From Terriglobia bacterium (GTDB taxonomy: Bacteria; Acidobacteriota; Terriglobia; Bryobacterales; Bryobacteraceae): a DNA stretch of 52,703 nt. The position numbers and the translations under genes were made by a program. Numbering within the stretch: position 1 is the stretch's first letter; every line of letters begins with the position of its first letter. Shown here one piece after another: positions 24,400 through 32,457 of the stretch. Where the stretch lies: positions 1 through 52,703 of the forward strand of contig JAIQFI010000044.1 in the NCBI GenBank assembly GCA_020073345.1. Reading direction: 5' to 3'. Below the pieces are notes generated by a model. That model had not been told where the DNA came from, ran no database searches, and was given only the letters and a program-made list of their open reading frames with translations.

Positions 24400-26238
24400 A
24401 TGCACCGAAGACTTTTCCTGATCGCCACCGCGCTCTTGGTAATCACTTGCAGTGCCCAGACCCAGATCCGCCGTGACCCGCCCCTGCGGCAACCAGTCCG
24501 CGGCACGCACGGAGCCGTCGCGGCCGGCAGTGACTGGGCCACGAACGCCGGGATGCGCCTTTACGACCAGGGCGGCACGGCTGTCGATGCGGGCATCGCC
24601 ACCATGTTCGCGGCCTCGGTGACCGAGCTTTCGCACTTCGGCATGGGCGGGGAAGCGCCCATCCTGATCCGCACCAAGGCGGGCAAAGTGTACTCGATCG
24701 CGGGCGTGGGTCCGATGCCCAAGCTCGCCTCGGCCGATCTGTTCCGCAAACGGGCCGTCCAGGCGGGGGACATTACTTTTCGGGTAAGTCCCGGCGATCA
24801 TCTGAGAGGCATCATTCCGGACGCGGGATTAATGCCGGCCCTGGTGCCGGGTATGGTGGAATCGGGTCTGGTAGCCCTTCGCGAGTTCGGTACGAAGTCG
24901 TTCGCCGAGATTATCGCGCCTGCCATCGAGCTGGCCGATGGCTACGCAGTGGATGAGATGCGCGCGCGCAGTTTCGCTGGAGCGGTGCCGTTCTTTGAGC
25001 TGTGGCCGACATCCAAGGCGCATTTCATGCCCAACGGCCATACGCCGAAAATCGGCGAGATCTTCCGCCAGCCCGATCTGGCGCGGACGCTGCGCGCCAT
25101 GGTGGCCGCGGAGAAGAAAGCCTTGGCCGGTGGCGCCAGCCGCCAGGCAGCCATCGACGCCGTGCGCGATTATTTCTATCGCGGCGAGGTCGCACGCAAG
25201 ATCGACGCGTTCAGCAAAGCCAACCAGGGCCTGTTGCGCTATGAGGATATGGCCGCGTTCAAGCTCACGCCGGAGGAGCCGCTGTCTACTACCTTCCGGG
25301 GATACATTGTCTACAAGTCCGGATTCTGGAGCCAGGGACCGGCCATGCTTGAGGCCCTGAATGTCATCGACGGTTTTGACGGTCGCCCCGGGTTCAACTC
25401 GGCCGATTACATTCATCGCACCGTGGAGGCCCTGAAGCTGGCTTACGCGGATCGGGACACCTACTACGGCGATCCCAAATTCAACCACTGGAACCTCCAG
25501 GCGCTGCTCACCAAGGAGTACTCGGCCAGCCGTCGTAAGCAGATCGGAGAGCGGGCGTCGCTAGAATTCCAGCCTGGGCGCATCGACGGCAAGCTGGGAC
25601 AGCACGCGGCTCTGGCGGACATGGCGTCGTATAAAGTCGACGACGTATTGAAGGCGCATGATACCACCTGCGTCGACACCATGGACAGCGAAGGTATCGT
25701 GTTCTCCGCCACGCCCTCGGGTGCGTGGATGCCCAGCGTGATCGCGGGCGATACCGGCATCCCGCTCACCCAGCGCGCCCAGAGCTTCGTGCTGGTTTCC
25801 GGGAATCCCAACGATCTGGCGGGCGGCAAGCGTCCCCGCGTGACGTTGAGCCCCACGCTGGTGATGCAGCCCGACGGGAAACCGTTCCTGGCTCTCTCGA
25901 CGCCCGGCGGAGACGACCAGGAGCAAGCTCTGCTTCAGTTAATGATCAACGTCATCGATTATGGGATGAACGCGCAGAACGCCATCGAAGCGCCGCGTTT
26001 TATGACCGAGCACCTGGTGGAGAGTTTCGACGATCACCCCTGGAAGCTGGGAAACCTGAAACTCGATGAGCGTATTCCGCAGTCCGTGGCGGCGGACCTG
26101 GCGACGCGCGGCCACAAAGTGGAGATCATGTCGCGTTATAACAACGGCGCCGCTCCGGTCATGATCAAGCTGTTGCCGGGCGGGATCATCGAAGCCGGTG
26201 CAGACCCGTACTATAACCGCTCCGCACGCGCGCAGTGA
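24400..26238 (+). CDS. gamma-glutamyltransferase family protein, second copy, secreted
   Basis: This 612-residue protein has a signal peptide (residues 1-~19) and is collinear with the protein at 11243-13015. The candidate autocatalytic nucleophile is Thr422 in DTTCVDTMD, followed by SATPSGAWMPSVIAGDTGIP and later STPGGDDQEQA. As in the other copy, the classical TTH and PGGSRI motifs are altered, which marks both as one divergent subfamily rather than glutathione-specific enzymes. The stop overlaps the start of the DUF72 gene (GTGA), so translation is coupled. The two copies have diverged well beyond a recent duplication. Confidence 0.88.
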   Translation: MHRRLFLIATALLVITCSAQTQIRRDPPLRQPVRGTHGAVAAGSDWATNAGMRLYDQGGTAVDAGIATMFAASVTELSHFGMGGEAPILIRTKAGKVYSIAGVGPMPKLASADLFRKRAVQAGDITFRVSPGDHLRGIIPDAGLMPALVPGMVESGLVALREFGTKSFAEIIAPAIELADGYAVDEMRARSFAGAVPFFELWPTSKAHFMPNGHTPKIGEIFRQPDLARTLRAMVAAEKKALAGGASRQAAIDAVRDYFYRGEVARKIDAFSKANQGLLRYEDMAAFKLTPEEPLSTTFRGYIVYKSGFWSQGPAMLEALNVIDGFDGRPGFNSADYIHRTVEALKLAYADRDTYYGDPKFNHWNLQALLTKEYSASRRKQIGERASLEFQPGRIDGKLGQHAALADMASYKVDDVLKAHDTTCVDTMDSEGIVFSATPSGAWMPSVIAGDTGIPLTQRAQSFVLVSGNPNDLAGGKRPRVTLSPTLVMQPDGKPFLALSTPGGDDQEQALLQLMINVIDYGMNAQNAIEAPRFMTEHLVESFDDHPWKLGNLKLDERIPQSVAADLATRGHKVEIMSRYNNGAAPVMIKLLPGGIIEAGADPYYNRSARAQ

Positions 26239-27173
26239 CGCTCCCGCTCTTCGAGAGCCCGTGTTCCTTCGATAGGCCGGCACTGGCCAAGCGCCTGCGA
26301 ACGCTGGCTGACGAAAATATCTGGATCGGAACCAGTTCCTGGAAGTATCCGGGCTGGCTGGACCAGATCTACACGCGGGAGCGCTACCAGTCGCGCGGCA
26401 AGTTTTCGCAGAAGCGCTTTGAAGCCGAGTGCCTGGTGGAATACGCCGAGACGTTCCCCATCGTCTGCGGCGACTTTTCGTTTTACCAGTTCCCGTCGCC
26501 GGAATACTGGAAGAAGCTCTTCAGCGCCGCGCCGCCGGGATTGCAATTCGTACTGAAAGTTCCCGAGGAAGTGACGGTTGAGGTGTTTCCGAAACACCCT
26601 CGCTATGGGACGCGCGCGGGGCTCGTCAATGAGTCGTACCTGAATGCCGATGCGCTGGCGGCGCTGTTTCTGGAGCCGCTGGAGCCCTATCGCGGCCGCA
26701 TCCCGGCTCTCATCTTGGAGTTTGGGGCTCGCGTTGCGAGCCCTGGGGAATTCGTCGCCAGGCTGGAGCCCTTCCTGGGCGCTCTGCCGGCGACGTTTCG
26801 TTACGCTATCGAAGTTCGTAATCGCGAATACTTGCAGCCGCGCTATTTCGAGTGTCTGGGTCAGCACAGGGCCGCGCATGTGCTGAACGCCTGGACCAAA
26901 ATGCCGCTGCTCTCCGAGCAGATGGCGATAACGGATGCTTTCCCCAGTGATTTCACAGTAGTGCGGGCACTGCTGCGCCAGGGCCGCGCGTATGAGGACG
27001 CGGTGCGGCAATTCACGCCCTACGATCGGGTCCGCGACGAGAATCCCGAGGCGCGTGAGTCGCTGCGCAAACTGATTCAGCGCATGCGCGAGGAACGCCG
27101 AGCCGCCTACATCTTCGTCAACAACCGGCTGGAAGGCAACGCTCCGGAAACGATCCGCGCCGTAACAGAATAG
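26235..27173 (+). CDS. DUF72 family protein
   Basis: A 312-residue DUF72 (YecE-like) protein. The signature IWIGTSSWKYPGWLDQIYT (~30) and a core including KVPEEVTVEVFP (~110) are present. The fold is a TIM barrel without an established reaction, probably cytoplasmic. The start is GTG 26235, overlapping the gamma-glutamyltransferase stop. The hrpB ATG follows the TAG directly with no gap. The three genes from 24400 thus form one coupled unit without an obvious common pathway. Confidence 0.92.
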   Translation: MTLPLFESPCSFDRPALAKRLRTLADENIWIGTSSWKYPGWLDQIYTRERYQSRGKFSQKRFEAECLVEYAETFPIVCGDFSFYQFPSPEYWKKLFSAAPPGLQFVLKVPEEVTVEVFPKHPRYGTRAGLVNESYLNADALAALFLEPLEPYRGRIPALILEFGARVASPGEFVARLEPFLGALPATFRYAIEVRNREYLQPRYFECLGQHRAAHVLNAWTKMPLLSEQMAITDAFPSDFTVVRALLRQGRAYEDAVRQFTPYDRVRDENPEARESLRKLIQRMREERRAAYIFVNNRLEGNAPETIRAVTE

Positions 27174-29420
27174 ATGAAGCTTCCGGTTGACGAGCTGCTG
27201 CCGCGTATCTTTGACGCGTTGGATCGCGGTCCCAACCTTGTCATCGAAGCGCCTCCGGGGGCAGGGAAGACGACGCGTGTTCCTCCCGCCCTGTTAGATC
27301 GCGGGCGCGGCGAGATTCTGGTACTGGAGCCGCGGCGCCTGGCTGCACGTCTGGCTGCCCGCCGCGTGGCCAGTGAGCTGGGCGAGCCCATCGGCGAGAC
27401 GGTCGGCTACCAGGTGCGCTTCGAGGATGTGAGCGGGCCGCGCACGCGCTTGCGGTTTCTGACCGAGGGCGTGCTGACTCGAAGGCTGTTGTCCGATCCC
27501 ACGCTACGCGGCGTCAGCACCGTGATCCTGGACGAATTCCACGAGCGGCATCTCGAAACCGATCTGGCGCTAGCCCTGCTCCGGCGACTGCAAAGTAAGA
27601 GGCGCGACCTCAGACTGATCGTCATGTCGGCTACGCTCGATGCCGCCCCGGTTGCGAGGTACCTTGGTGACTGCCCGGTCCTCCGATCGGAAGGCAAGCT
27701 CTTCGACCTCGCGATCGAGTACACGCCGCACTCACCCGCGCCGCTCGAAGAGCAGGTGTCCGCCGCGCTTGAACGAATCGTGCAACGCGGTCTTACGGGC
27801 GACGTGCTGGTGTTTCTTCCGGGCGCGGCCGAAATCCGTCGCGCGGCGCGCGCGGTGGAGCCGTTGGCATCGCGATTGGGCTTGCTGGTCCTGCCGCTCC
27901 ACGGCGATCTTTCGCCCGCTGAACAGGACCGGGCTATTGCGCCCGCGAACCGGTCAAAGGTCATCCTGTCCACGAATGTCGCCGAAAGCTCGGTGACCAT
28001 CGAAGGCGTCACGGCCGTCATCGACAGTGGCCTCGCGCGCGTCGCCGTGGATTCGCCCTGGACGGGACTGCCCTCGGTCGAGGTGCGCCGCATCAGCCAG
28101 GCATCGGCCACGCAACGCGCAGGGCGAGCGGGGCGCACAGCTCCGGGCCGCGTGATCCGCCTGTACTCGGCGGAGGACTTCCATCGCCGTCCGCCAGCGG
28201 ATATCCCGGAGATCCTGCGCCGCGAGCTTTCGCAATTGGTTCTGCAGTTGCGCGCGATGGGTATCACGGAGCTGAAGTGGCTGGATGAACCGCCGGAGGC
28301 AGCGTTCACCGCGGCCAGCGCGCTGCTCGACCGGTTGGGCATGACGCCGGAGATGGCCGAGCTGCCTCTGCCGCCACGGCTTGCCAAACTCGTGCTCGAA
28401 GCGAGAGTTCGAGGGGTCCCGGAAAAGGGCTGCGCGGTGGCGGCGGTCCTCAGCGCGGGCGAGCGCGGGAAGACTGATCTTTTAGCGCTGGCCGAGTCCG
28501 ACTGGCGGCCGCAAACGCGCCGCGTCTTTGATCAACTCCGCAAACGCATTGCCGGACGCGATGTGCGGACAGAGGGTGATTCCGCTATCCTGCAAAGCAT
28601 TCTCGCGGCGTTTCCGGATCGTGTCGCGCGCCATCGGCGTGATGGTGAACTGCTGCTTTCCTCCGGAGGCTCGGCCCGTTTCCCCAACTGCCGCTGGGAA
28701 TTCTTAGTCGCAGTCGATATCGAGGAGCGACGCGAGCACGGTGTTCCGCTCGTTCGCCTGGCCGCGCCGATCGAGCCGGAATGGCTGCTGGAGCGCGCCT
28801 CCGAGCGTATCTCGCTCGAATGGAATCGCACGGCCGAGCGTATCGAGCAGGTGACGGCGCTGGTCTACGATCAACTGGTCATCGAAGAGACGCGCGCGCC
28901 CGCGGCGCCTGGTGAAGAAGTTTCGCGCTTGCTCGCACAGAAAGCCCTGGAGGCCGGCATCGGACGCTTTGCCGATCAGGATGCCGTCGAGCAACTGCGT
29001 TCGCGGGCGGCATTCGCTGGAATCCAGATCGACGCGGAGGCGGTGTTGGTGACACTCTGCCAGGGGCGGACTAATTTCATGCAACTCGAAGCCGGGGACC
29101 TCTTGGCCGCGATTCACCCGCCGCATCTCAGCCATGCGGCTCCGGAACGACTGCGGCTTCCCGTTGGGCACGAGGTCCAGGTTCATTACGAGCCTGGTAA
29201 ACCCCCCTGGATCGAATCGCGCCTGCAGGACTTTTTCGGAATGCGCGAGTCGCCGCGGATCGGCGGCGCGCCCGTGGTGGTGCATCTTCTCGCTCCGAAT
29301 CGGCGGCCGGTGCAGGTGACGTCCGACTTGGCCGGATTCTGGGAGCGGCTGTATCCGCAAGTGCGCAAGGAGCTCGCGCGGCGGTATCCGAAGCACAAGT
29401 GGCCCGAGAAACCGGTCTAA
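27174..29420 (+). CDS. hrpB: ATP-dependent helicase HrpB
   Basis: A DExH-box helicase of 748 residues. Walker A is PPGAGKTT (27-34), motif II is DEFHER (121-126), motif III is SATLD (~152), and motif VI is QRAGRAGRTAPGRV (~318). A helicase-associated domain and the HrpB C-terminal domain (RYPKHKWPE at the end) follow. HrpB is an RNA-helicase-like protein; its role in most bacteria is poorly defined. It is somewhat shorter than the ~800-820 residues of enterobacterial HrpB. The stop overlaps that of convergent prmA by 4 bp. Confidence 0.94.
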   Translation: MKLPVDELLPRIFDALDRGPNLVIEAPPGAGKTTRVPPALLDRGRGEILVLEPRRLAARLAARRVASELGEPIGETVGYQVRFEDVSGPRTRLRFLTEGVLTRRLLSDPTLRGVSTVILDEFHERHLETDLALALLRRLQSKRRDLRLIVMSATLDAAPVARYLGDCPVLRSEGKLFDLAIEYTPHSPAPLEEQVSAALERIVQRGLTGDVLVFLPGAAEIRRAARAVEPLASRLGLLVLPLHGDLSPAEQDRAIAPANRSKVILSTNVAESSVTIEGVTAVIDSGLARVAVDSPWTGLPSVEVRRISQASATQRAGRAGRTAPGRVIRLYSAEDFHRRPPADIPEILRRELSQLVLQLRAMGITELKWLDEPPEAAFTAASALLDRLGMTPEMAELPLPPRLAKLVLEARVRGVPEKGCAVAAVLSAGERGKTDLLALAESDWRPQTRRVFDQLRKRIAGRDVRTEGDSAILQSILAAFPDRVARHRRDGELLLSSGGSARFPNCRWEFLVAVDIEERREHGVPLVRLAAPIEPEWLLERASERISLEWNRTAERIEQVTALVYDQLVIEETRAPAAPGEEVSRLLAQKALEAGIGRFADQDAVEQLRSRAAFAGIQIDAEAVLVTLCQGRTNFMQLEAGDLLAAIHPPHLSHAAPERLRLPVGHEVQVHYEPGKPPWIESRLQDFFGMRESPRIGGAPVVVHLLAPNRRPVQVTSDLAGFWERLYPQVRKELARRYPKHKWPEKPV

Positions 29421-30070
29421 ATCACCACACAGGTCCATTCGCCGGCGTCGTCTTGAAAACCCGACAGAATGCGCTTCTTCGCGACACGCTCGAAGTCCGC
29501 GCGCATCGGACCCATCACATCTTCATTGATATTGGCGACCACGACGTCGAACGCGCCCGATCGCACCGCGTCCACGCTGCCCACAAAGAACGGGACTGGC
29601 CGCAAGGCTTCGGGATCGATGTCGCATGCGACGACGCGTCCTGCTCCCAGCAGCTTCGCCGCGATCGACAGGATCCCCGACCCGCTGCCGACGTCGAGCA
29701 CCGAGTCGCCTGGGCGGATCAACCTTTCCATCGCCTCCAGGCAAAGCTGGGTACAGCGATGGTAGCCCGTGCCGCATTGTCCTCCGGGATTGATGACCAG
29801 GCGCACCCGGCCCGGAGGTGTCGGTTCGGTGCGCCACGGCGCGGCGACGAAGAACTTCTCGCCGACCAACAAGGGCGGAAACGCTTGGTGGGTTCGCGCG
29901 ACCCAGTCTACGTCTATAACAGCCTCGGGCACTCCAAATTGCGAGGCCGCTTCCGCTTGTTCGAAAAAGGCGTCGATGAATCCATCGCCCTCGGTGATGC
30001 CAAGCGTTCCGGCTTCCCACAACCGCAAGGTGAGCAGTTCATCGAAGTTTTCCAAGCGGACAACTACCAT
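29417..30070 (-). CDS. prmA: ribosomal protein L11 methyltransferase-like protein, shortened
   Basis: PrmA trimethylates ribosomal protein L11 using SAM. The 217-residue protein has GGQCGTGYHRCTQLCLE (~95, matching GTGTHPTT of the family), the SAM site VLDVGSGSGILSIAAKLLG (~124) and VVVANINEDV (~176). It is much shorter than the usual ~290 residues. The N-terminal L11-binding domain is reduced, and the stretch between DIDPEAL and VVVANI lacks about a dozen residues, including the usual Asn-rich helix. It may be a reduced PrmA or a methyltransferase for another target. Its ATG overlaps the ligase stop (TGATG). Confidence 0.78.
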   Translation of the reverse strand: MVVVRLENFDELLTLRLWEAGTLGITEGDGFIDAFFEQAEAASQFGVPEAVIDVDWVARTHQAFPPLLVGEKFFVAAPWRTEPTPPGRVRLVINPGGQCGTGYHRCTQLCLEAMERLIRPGDSVLDVGSGSGILSIAAKLLGAGRVVACDIDPEALRPVPFFVGSVDAVRSGAFDVVVANINEDVMGPMRADFERVAKKRILSGFQDDAGEWTCVVI

Positions 30071-31665
30071 CAGCCCTGAACCCGCTTGACACTTTCAGTT
30101 CCAGCCCAAAACCGCTCGCGCAGTTCGTTCTTGCGGATCTTGCCGGTTCCGGTCTTGGGGAGAGGGTCATTTGAGAACTCGACGATCCGGGGCAGTTTGA
30201 ACCGGCCCAGACGCTGCTGGAGGAAACTGAGCAGTTCTTCCCGCGTGAGCGGCGCGCCGTCTTTCAAGACCACGATCGCCGCCGGAACCTCGCCCCACTT
30301 GGGATCAGGAGCCGCCACCACGGCGCACTCGAGCACTGCCGGATGTGCGAAAATCGCAGCTTCCACTTCGAGAGACGAGATGTTTTCGCCACCCGAGATG
30401 ATGATTTGCTTCTTGCGGTCGACAATCTGGATATATCCGTCTTCATCCCAAACCGCCATATCGCCGGTGTGCAGCCAGGAGCCGCTCATCGCCGCACGCG
30501 TAGCGTCCGGATCGCCGAAGTAGCCGTCCATGACCTGGTCGCCCATCACGATCACTTCGCCAATGGTCTTGCAGTCGCGCGGGACATTGCACAGGTTCGC
30601 ATCCACCACGCGCACGGATGCACCCACCACCTCGCGGCCGGTGGTCGCCAGGCGCGCCCGGCGTTCCACTTCGCTCAAGTGGATCGTATCCAGAGGTTGC
30701 ACCATGGTGATCACCGGAGAGGTCTCGGTAAGTCCATAACCGGCCGTGCAGGTGCACCCCGGGAACGCACGTTCGACGCGTTCTACCAGCTCCGGCGAGC
30801 TGGCCGCGCCGCCGATGTTCATCACCCGCAGGCTGGATAAATCCCATTCGCCGCGATCCGGAGCGTTTATGAGCGCGTTGGCCATGGTGGGGACCACGCA
30901 CATGTTGGTTGCCTTGTGCTCCTGGATGAGGCGGAACACGCGCGCCGGCTCGAATCGCCGCACCATGACCTGCTTTATGCCAAGCATGGTGGACGCCTGC
31001 GGATGCCCCCATCCGTTGGCGTGAAACAACGGGATGGTGTGCAGGTCCACCATAGTTTCCCGGTCGCGATATTCGAGGGCCACACTCAGCGCGTGGAGGT
31101 ACAGCGTGCGGTGCGAGAGCGTTACTCCTTTGGGCGCCCCAGTACTCCCGCTGGTATAAAAGAGTTCGGCGATAGCCATCTCGTCGTAGGAAAAAATATC
31201 CGCGCGCTCGGGGCAGCCCTGGTCGAGGATTTCTTCAAACGTCAGATCCGCTTCCGCAATCTTTCCGTCGAGCGCAACCCAACATGCGACATCGGGGCAG
31301 CTCTGGCGCAGAGATCGGACGGTTTCAGCGAAATCATCTTCGAAGATCGCCATTTTCGCGCCAGAATGACGCAGAATCGCAGCCAGCTCTGGTTCGGAAA
31401 GGCGAACGTTGAGCGGCATCATGATCGCCCGGGCCTGGATCACGCCGAAGTAGCCTTCCAGCAACTGGTGGTTGTTATAGCTGAGATACGCCACGCGATC
31501 GCCGGCCGCGATGCCCAACTTCTGCAAGCCCGTGGCCAGCCTTCCCGCGCGCTGTCCCAGTTCCGCGAAGCTGAACTGCCGGTCACCGGAGACCACGCCG
31601 ATTCTCGATCCGTACAGATCCACGGCGCGATGCAAACAGCGAAGCGGCGTAAGCGGGATGAACAT
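30070..31665 (-). CDS. acyl-CoA synthetase (AMP-forming, fatty acid-CoA ligase type)
   Basis: A 531-residue ANL-superfamily enzyme that activates a carboxylic acid to its acyl-AMP and then acyl-CoA. The P-loop YTSGSTGAPKGVTLSHR lies at ~172, the adenylation motif AGYGLTETSP at ~300, the hinge TGDMAVWDEDGYIQIVDRKK at ~398, and the catalytic Lys in LPKTGTGKIRKNELRE near the C-terminus. The spacing and FHANGWG segment fit medium/long-chain or aryl acid ligases. It begins 3 bp after the TPR gene's stop and is coupled to prmA. The exact substrate cannot be told. Confidence 0.93.
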   Translation of the reverse strand: MFIPLTPLRCLHRAVDLYGSRIGVVSGDRQFSFAELGQRAGRLATGLQKLGIAAGDRVAYLSYNNHQLLEGYFGVIQARAIMMPLNVRLSEPELAAILRHSGAKMAIFEDDFAETVRSLRQSCPDVACWVALDGKIAEADLTFEEILDQGCPERADIFSYDEMAIAELFYTSGSTGAPKGVTLSHRTLYLHALSVALEYRDRETMVDLHTIPLFHANGWGHPQASTMLGIKQVMVRRFEPARVFRLIQEHKATNMCVVPTMANALINAPDRGEWDLSSLRVMNIGGAASSPELVERVERAFPGCTCTAGYGLTETSPVITMVQPLDTIHLSEVERRARLATTGREVVGASVRVVDANLCNVPRDCKTIGEVIVMGDQVMDGYFGDPDATRAAMSGSWLHTGDMAVWDEDGYIQIVDRKKQIIISGGENISSLEVEAAIFAHPAVLECAVVAAPDPKWGEVPAAIVVLKDGAPLTREELLSFLQQRLGRFKLPRIVEFSNDPLPKTGTGKIRKNELRERFWAGTESVKRVQG

Positions 31666-31668
31666 GCC

Positions 31669-32355
31669 TTACTGCTTCTTCTCCAGGCCCTCTGCCGTCT
31701 CCTGATCCTCGCCCGCCCCGGTGGTGTCACCCAGGTCGCGCTTGGCCTTGGCTCGAGCCAGATAGACGAACGGCGCACCAGGATCGAGCTCGACGGCCTG
31801 GTCGTAATCGTCCACGGCCGATTTCGGCTGGTCCAGCATTTGAAGAGTCAGCCCGCGCTGATAGAAGGCGTCCGCGGTGGGATGAAGACGGATGGAGCGG
31901 GTGAAATCCGCCAAGGCCTTTTGGGTGTCCCCCCTTGACCGCCATAGCGTTCCGCGCAAGGTGTACGCCAGCTCCAGAGTCGGATTGATGGCGATGGCCT
32001 TCTCGAAATCCGCAAAGGCCGCATCGCTCTGCCCGGCCGCCTGCCGCGCTTTACCGCGCCCGAGGTAGGCATCGGCGTACTCCGGAAAGATATCGATGGC
32101 TTTCGTGAATTGTGTGGCGGCACCCTGGAAATCGCCGGGGCCCAAAAGGCGCATCCCCTCCCGATAATGGCTGGTGGCCCGTTCGGGAGCCGATGCGATG
32201 TAGGCGTAGACCGCCCACGCGCTGGCGCCGATCGCCAAGGTGATCGAGGTACCGCGGATCAGGCGGCGCTGGGCACGATTGAGGCGGTGGCGCGCCGGTA
32301 GAGGGGGCGGAGGCTTGACGGCGTCCCACACCCGCAGAAGAAACGATCGGGGCAT
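31669..32355 (-). CDS. membrane-anchored tetratricopeptide repeat protein
   Basis: A 228-residue protein with one N-terminal membrane segment (~35-55, after a basic RLNRAQRRLIRG) followed by about four TPR units (for example AYLGRGKARQAAGQSDAAFADFEKAIAINP) and a charged tail. TPRs make protein-protein contacts; the repeats should face the periplasm. ATG 32355 is chosen because it starts MPRSFLL and has an extended -10 (32366-32374) just upstream. It precedes the acyl-CoA synthetase gene by 3 bp. The partner is unknown. Confidence 0.85.
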   Translation of the reverse strand: MPRSFLLRVWDAVKPPPPLPARHRLNRAQRRLIRGTSITLAIGASAWAVYAYIASAPERATSHYREGMRLLGPGDFQGAATQFTKAIDIFPEYADAYLGRGKARQAAGQSDAAFADFEKAIAINPTLELAYTLRGTLWRSRGDTQKALADFTRSIRLHPTADAFYQRGLTLQMLDQPKSAVDDYDQAVELDPGAPFVYLARAKAKRDLGDTTGAGEDQETAEGLEKKQ

Positions 32356-32365
32356 TCCCGCAAGG

Positions 32366-32374
32366 ATTATACCA
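32366..32374 (-). promoter_or_regulatory. extended -10 promoter (TGGTATAAT) for the TPR/ligase/prmA unit
   Basis: TGG followed by a perfect TATAAT on the minus strand, ending 10 bp before ATG 32355. An extended -10 can work without a good -35, and none is visible. The leader would be only a few bases. Confidence 0.5.
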
Positions 32375-32457
32375 GCGCGAGAGCAATGCGTCGCCCGCGC
32401 CATCGCTGGGCGGCCCGGCTCCCGGAGCCGACTTCCCGGCCGGCTTCGTGGGATCGG

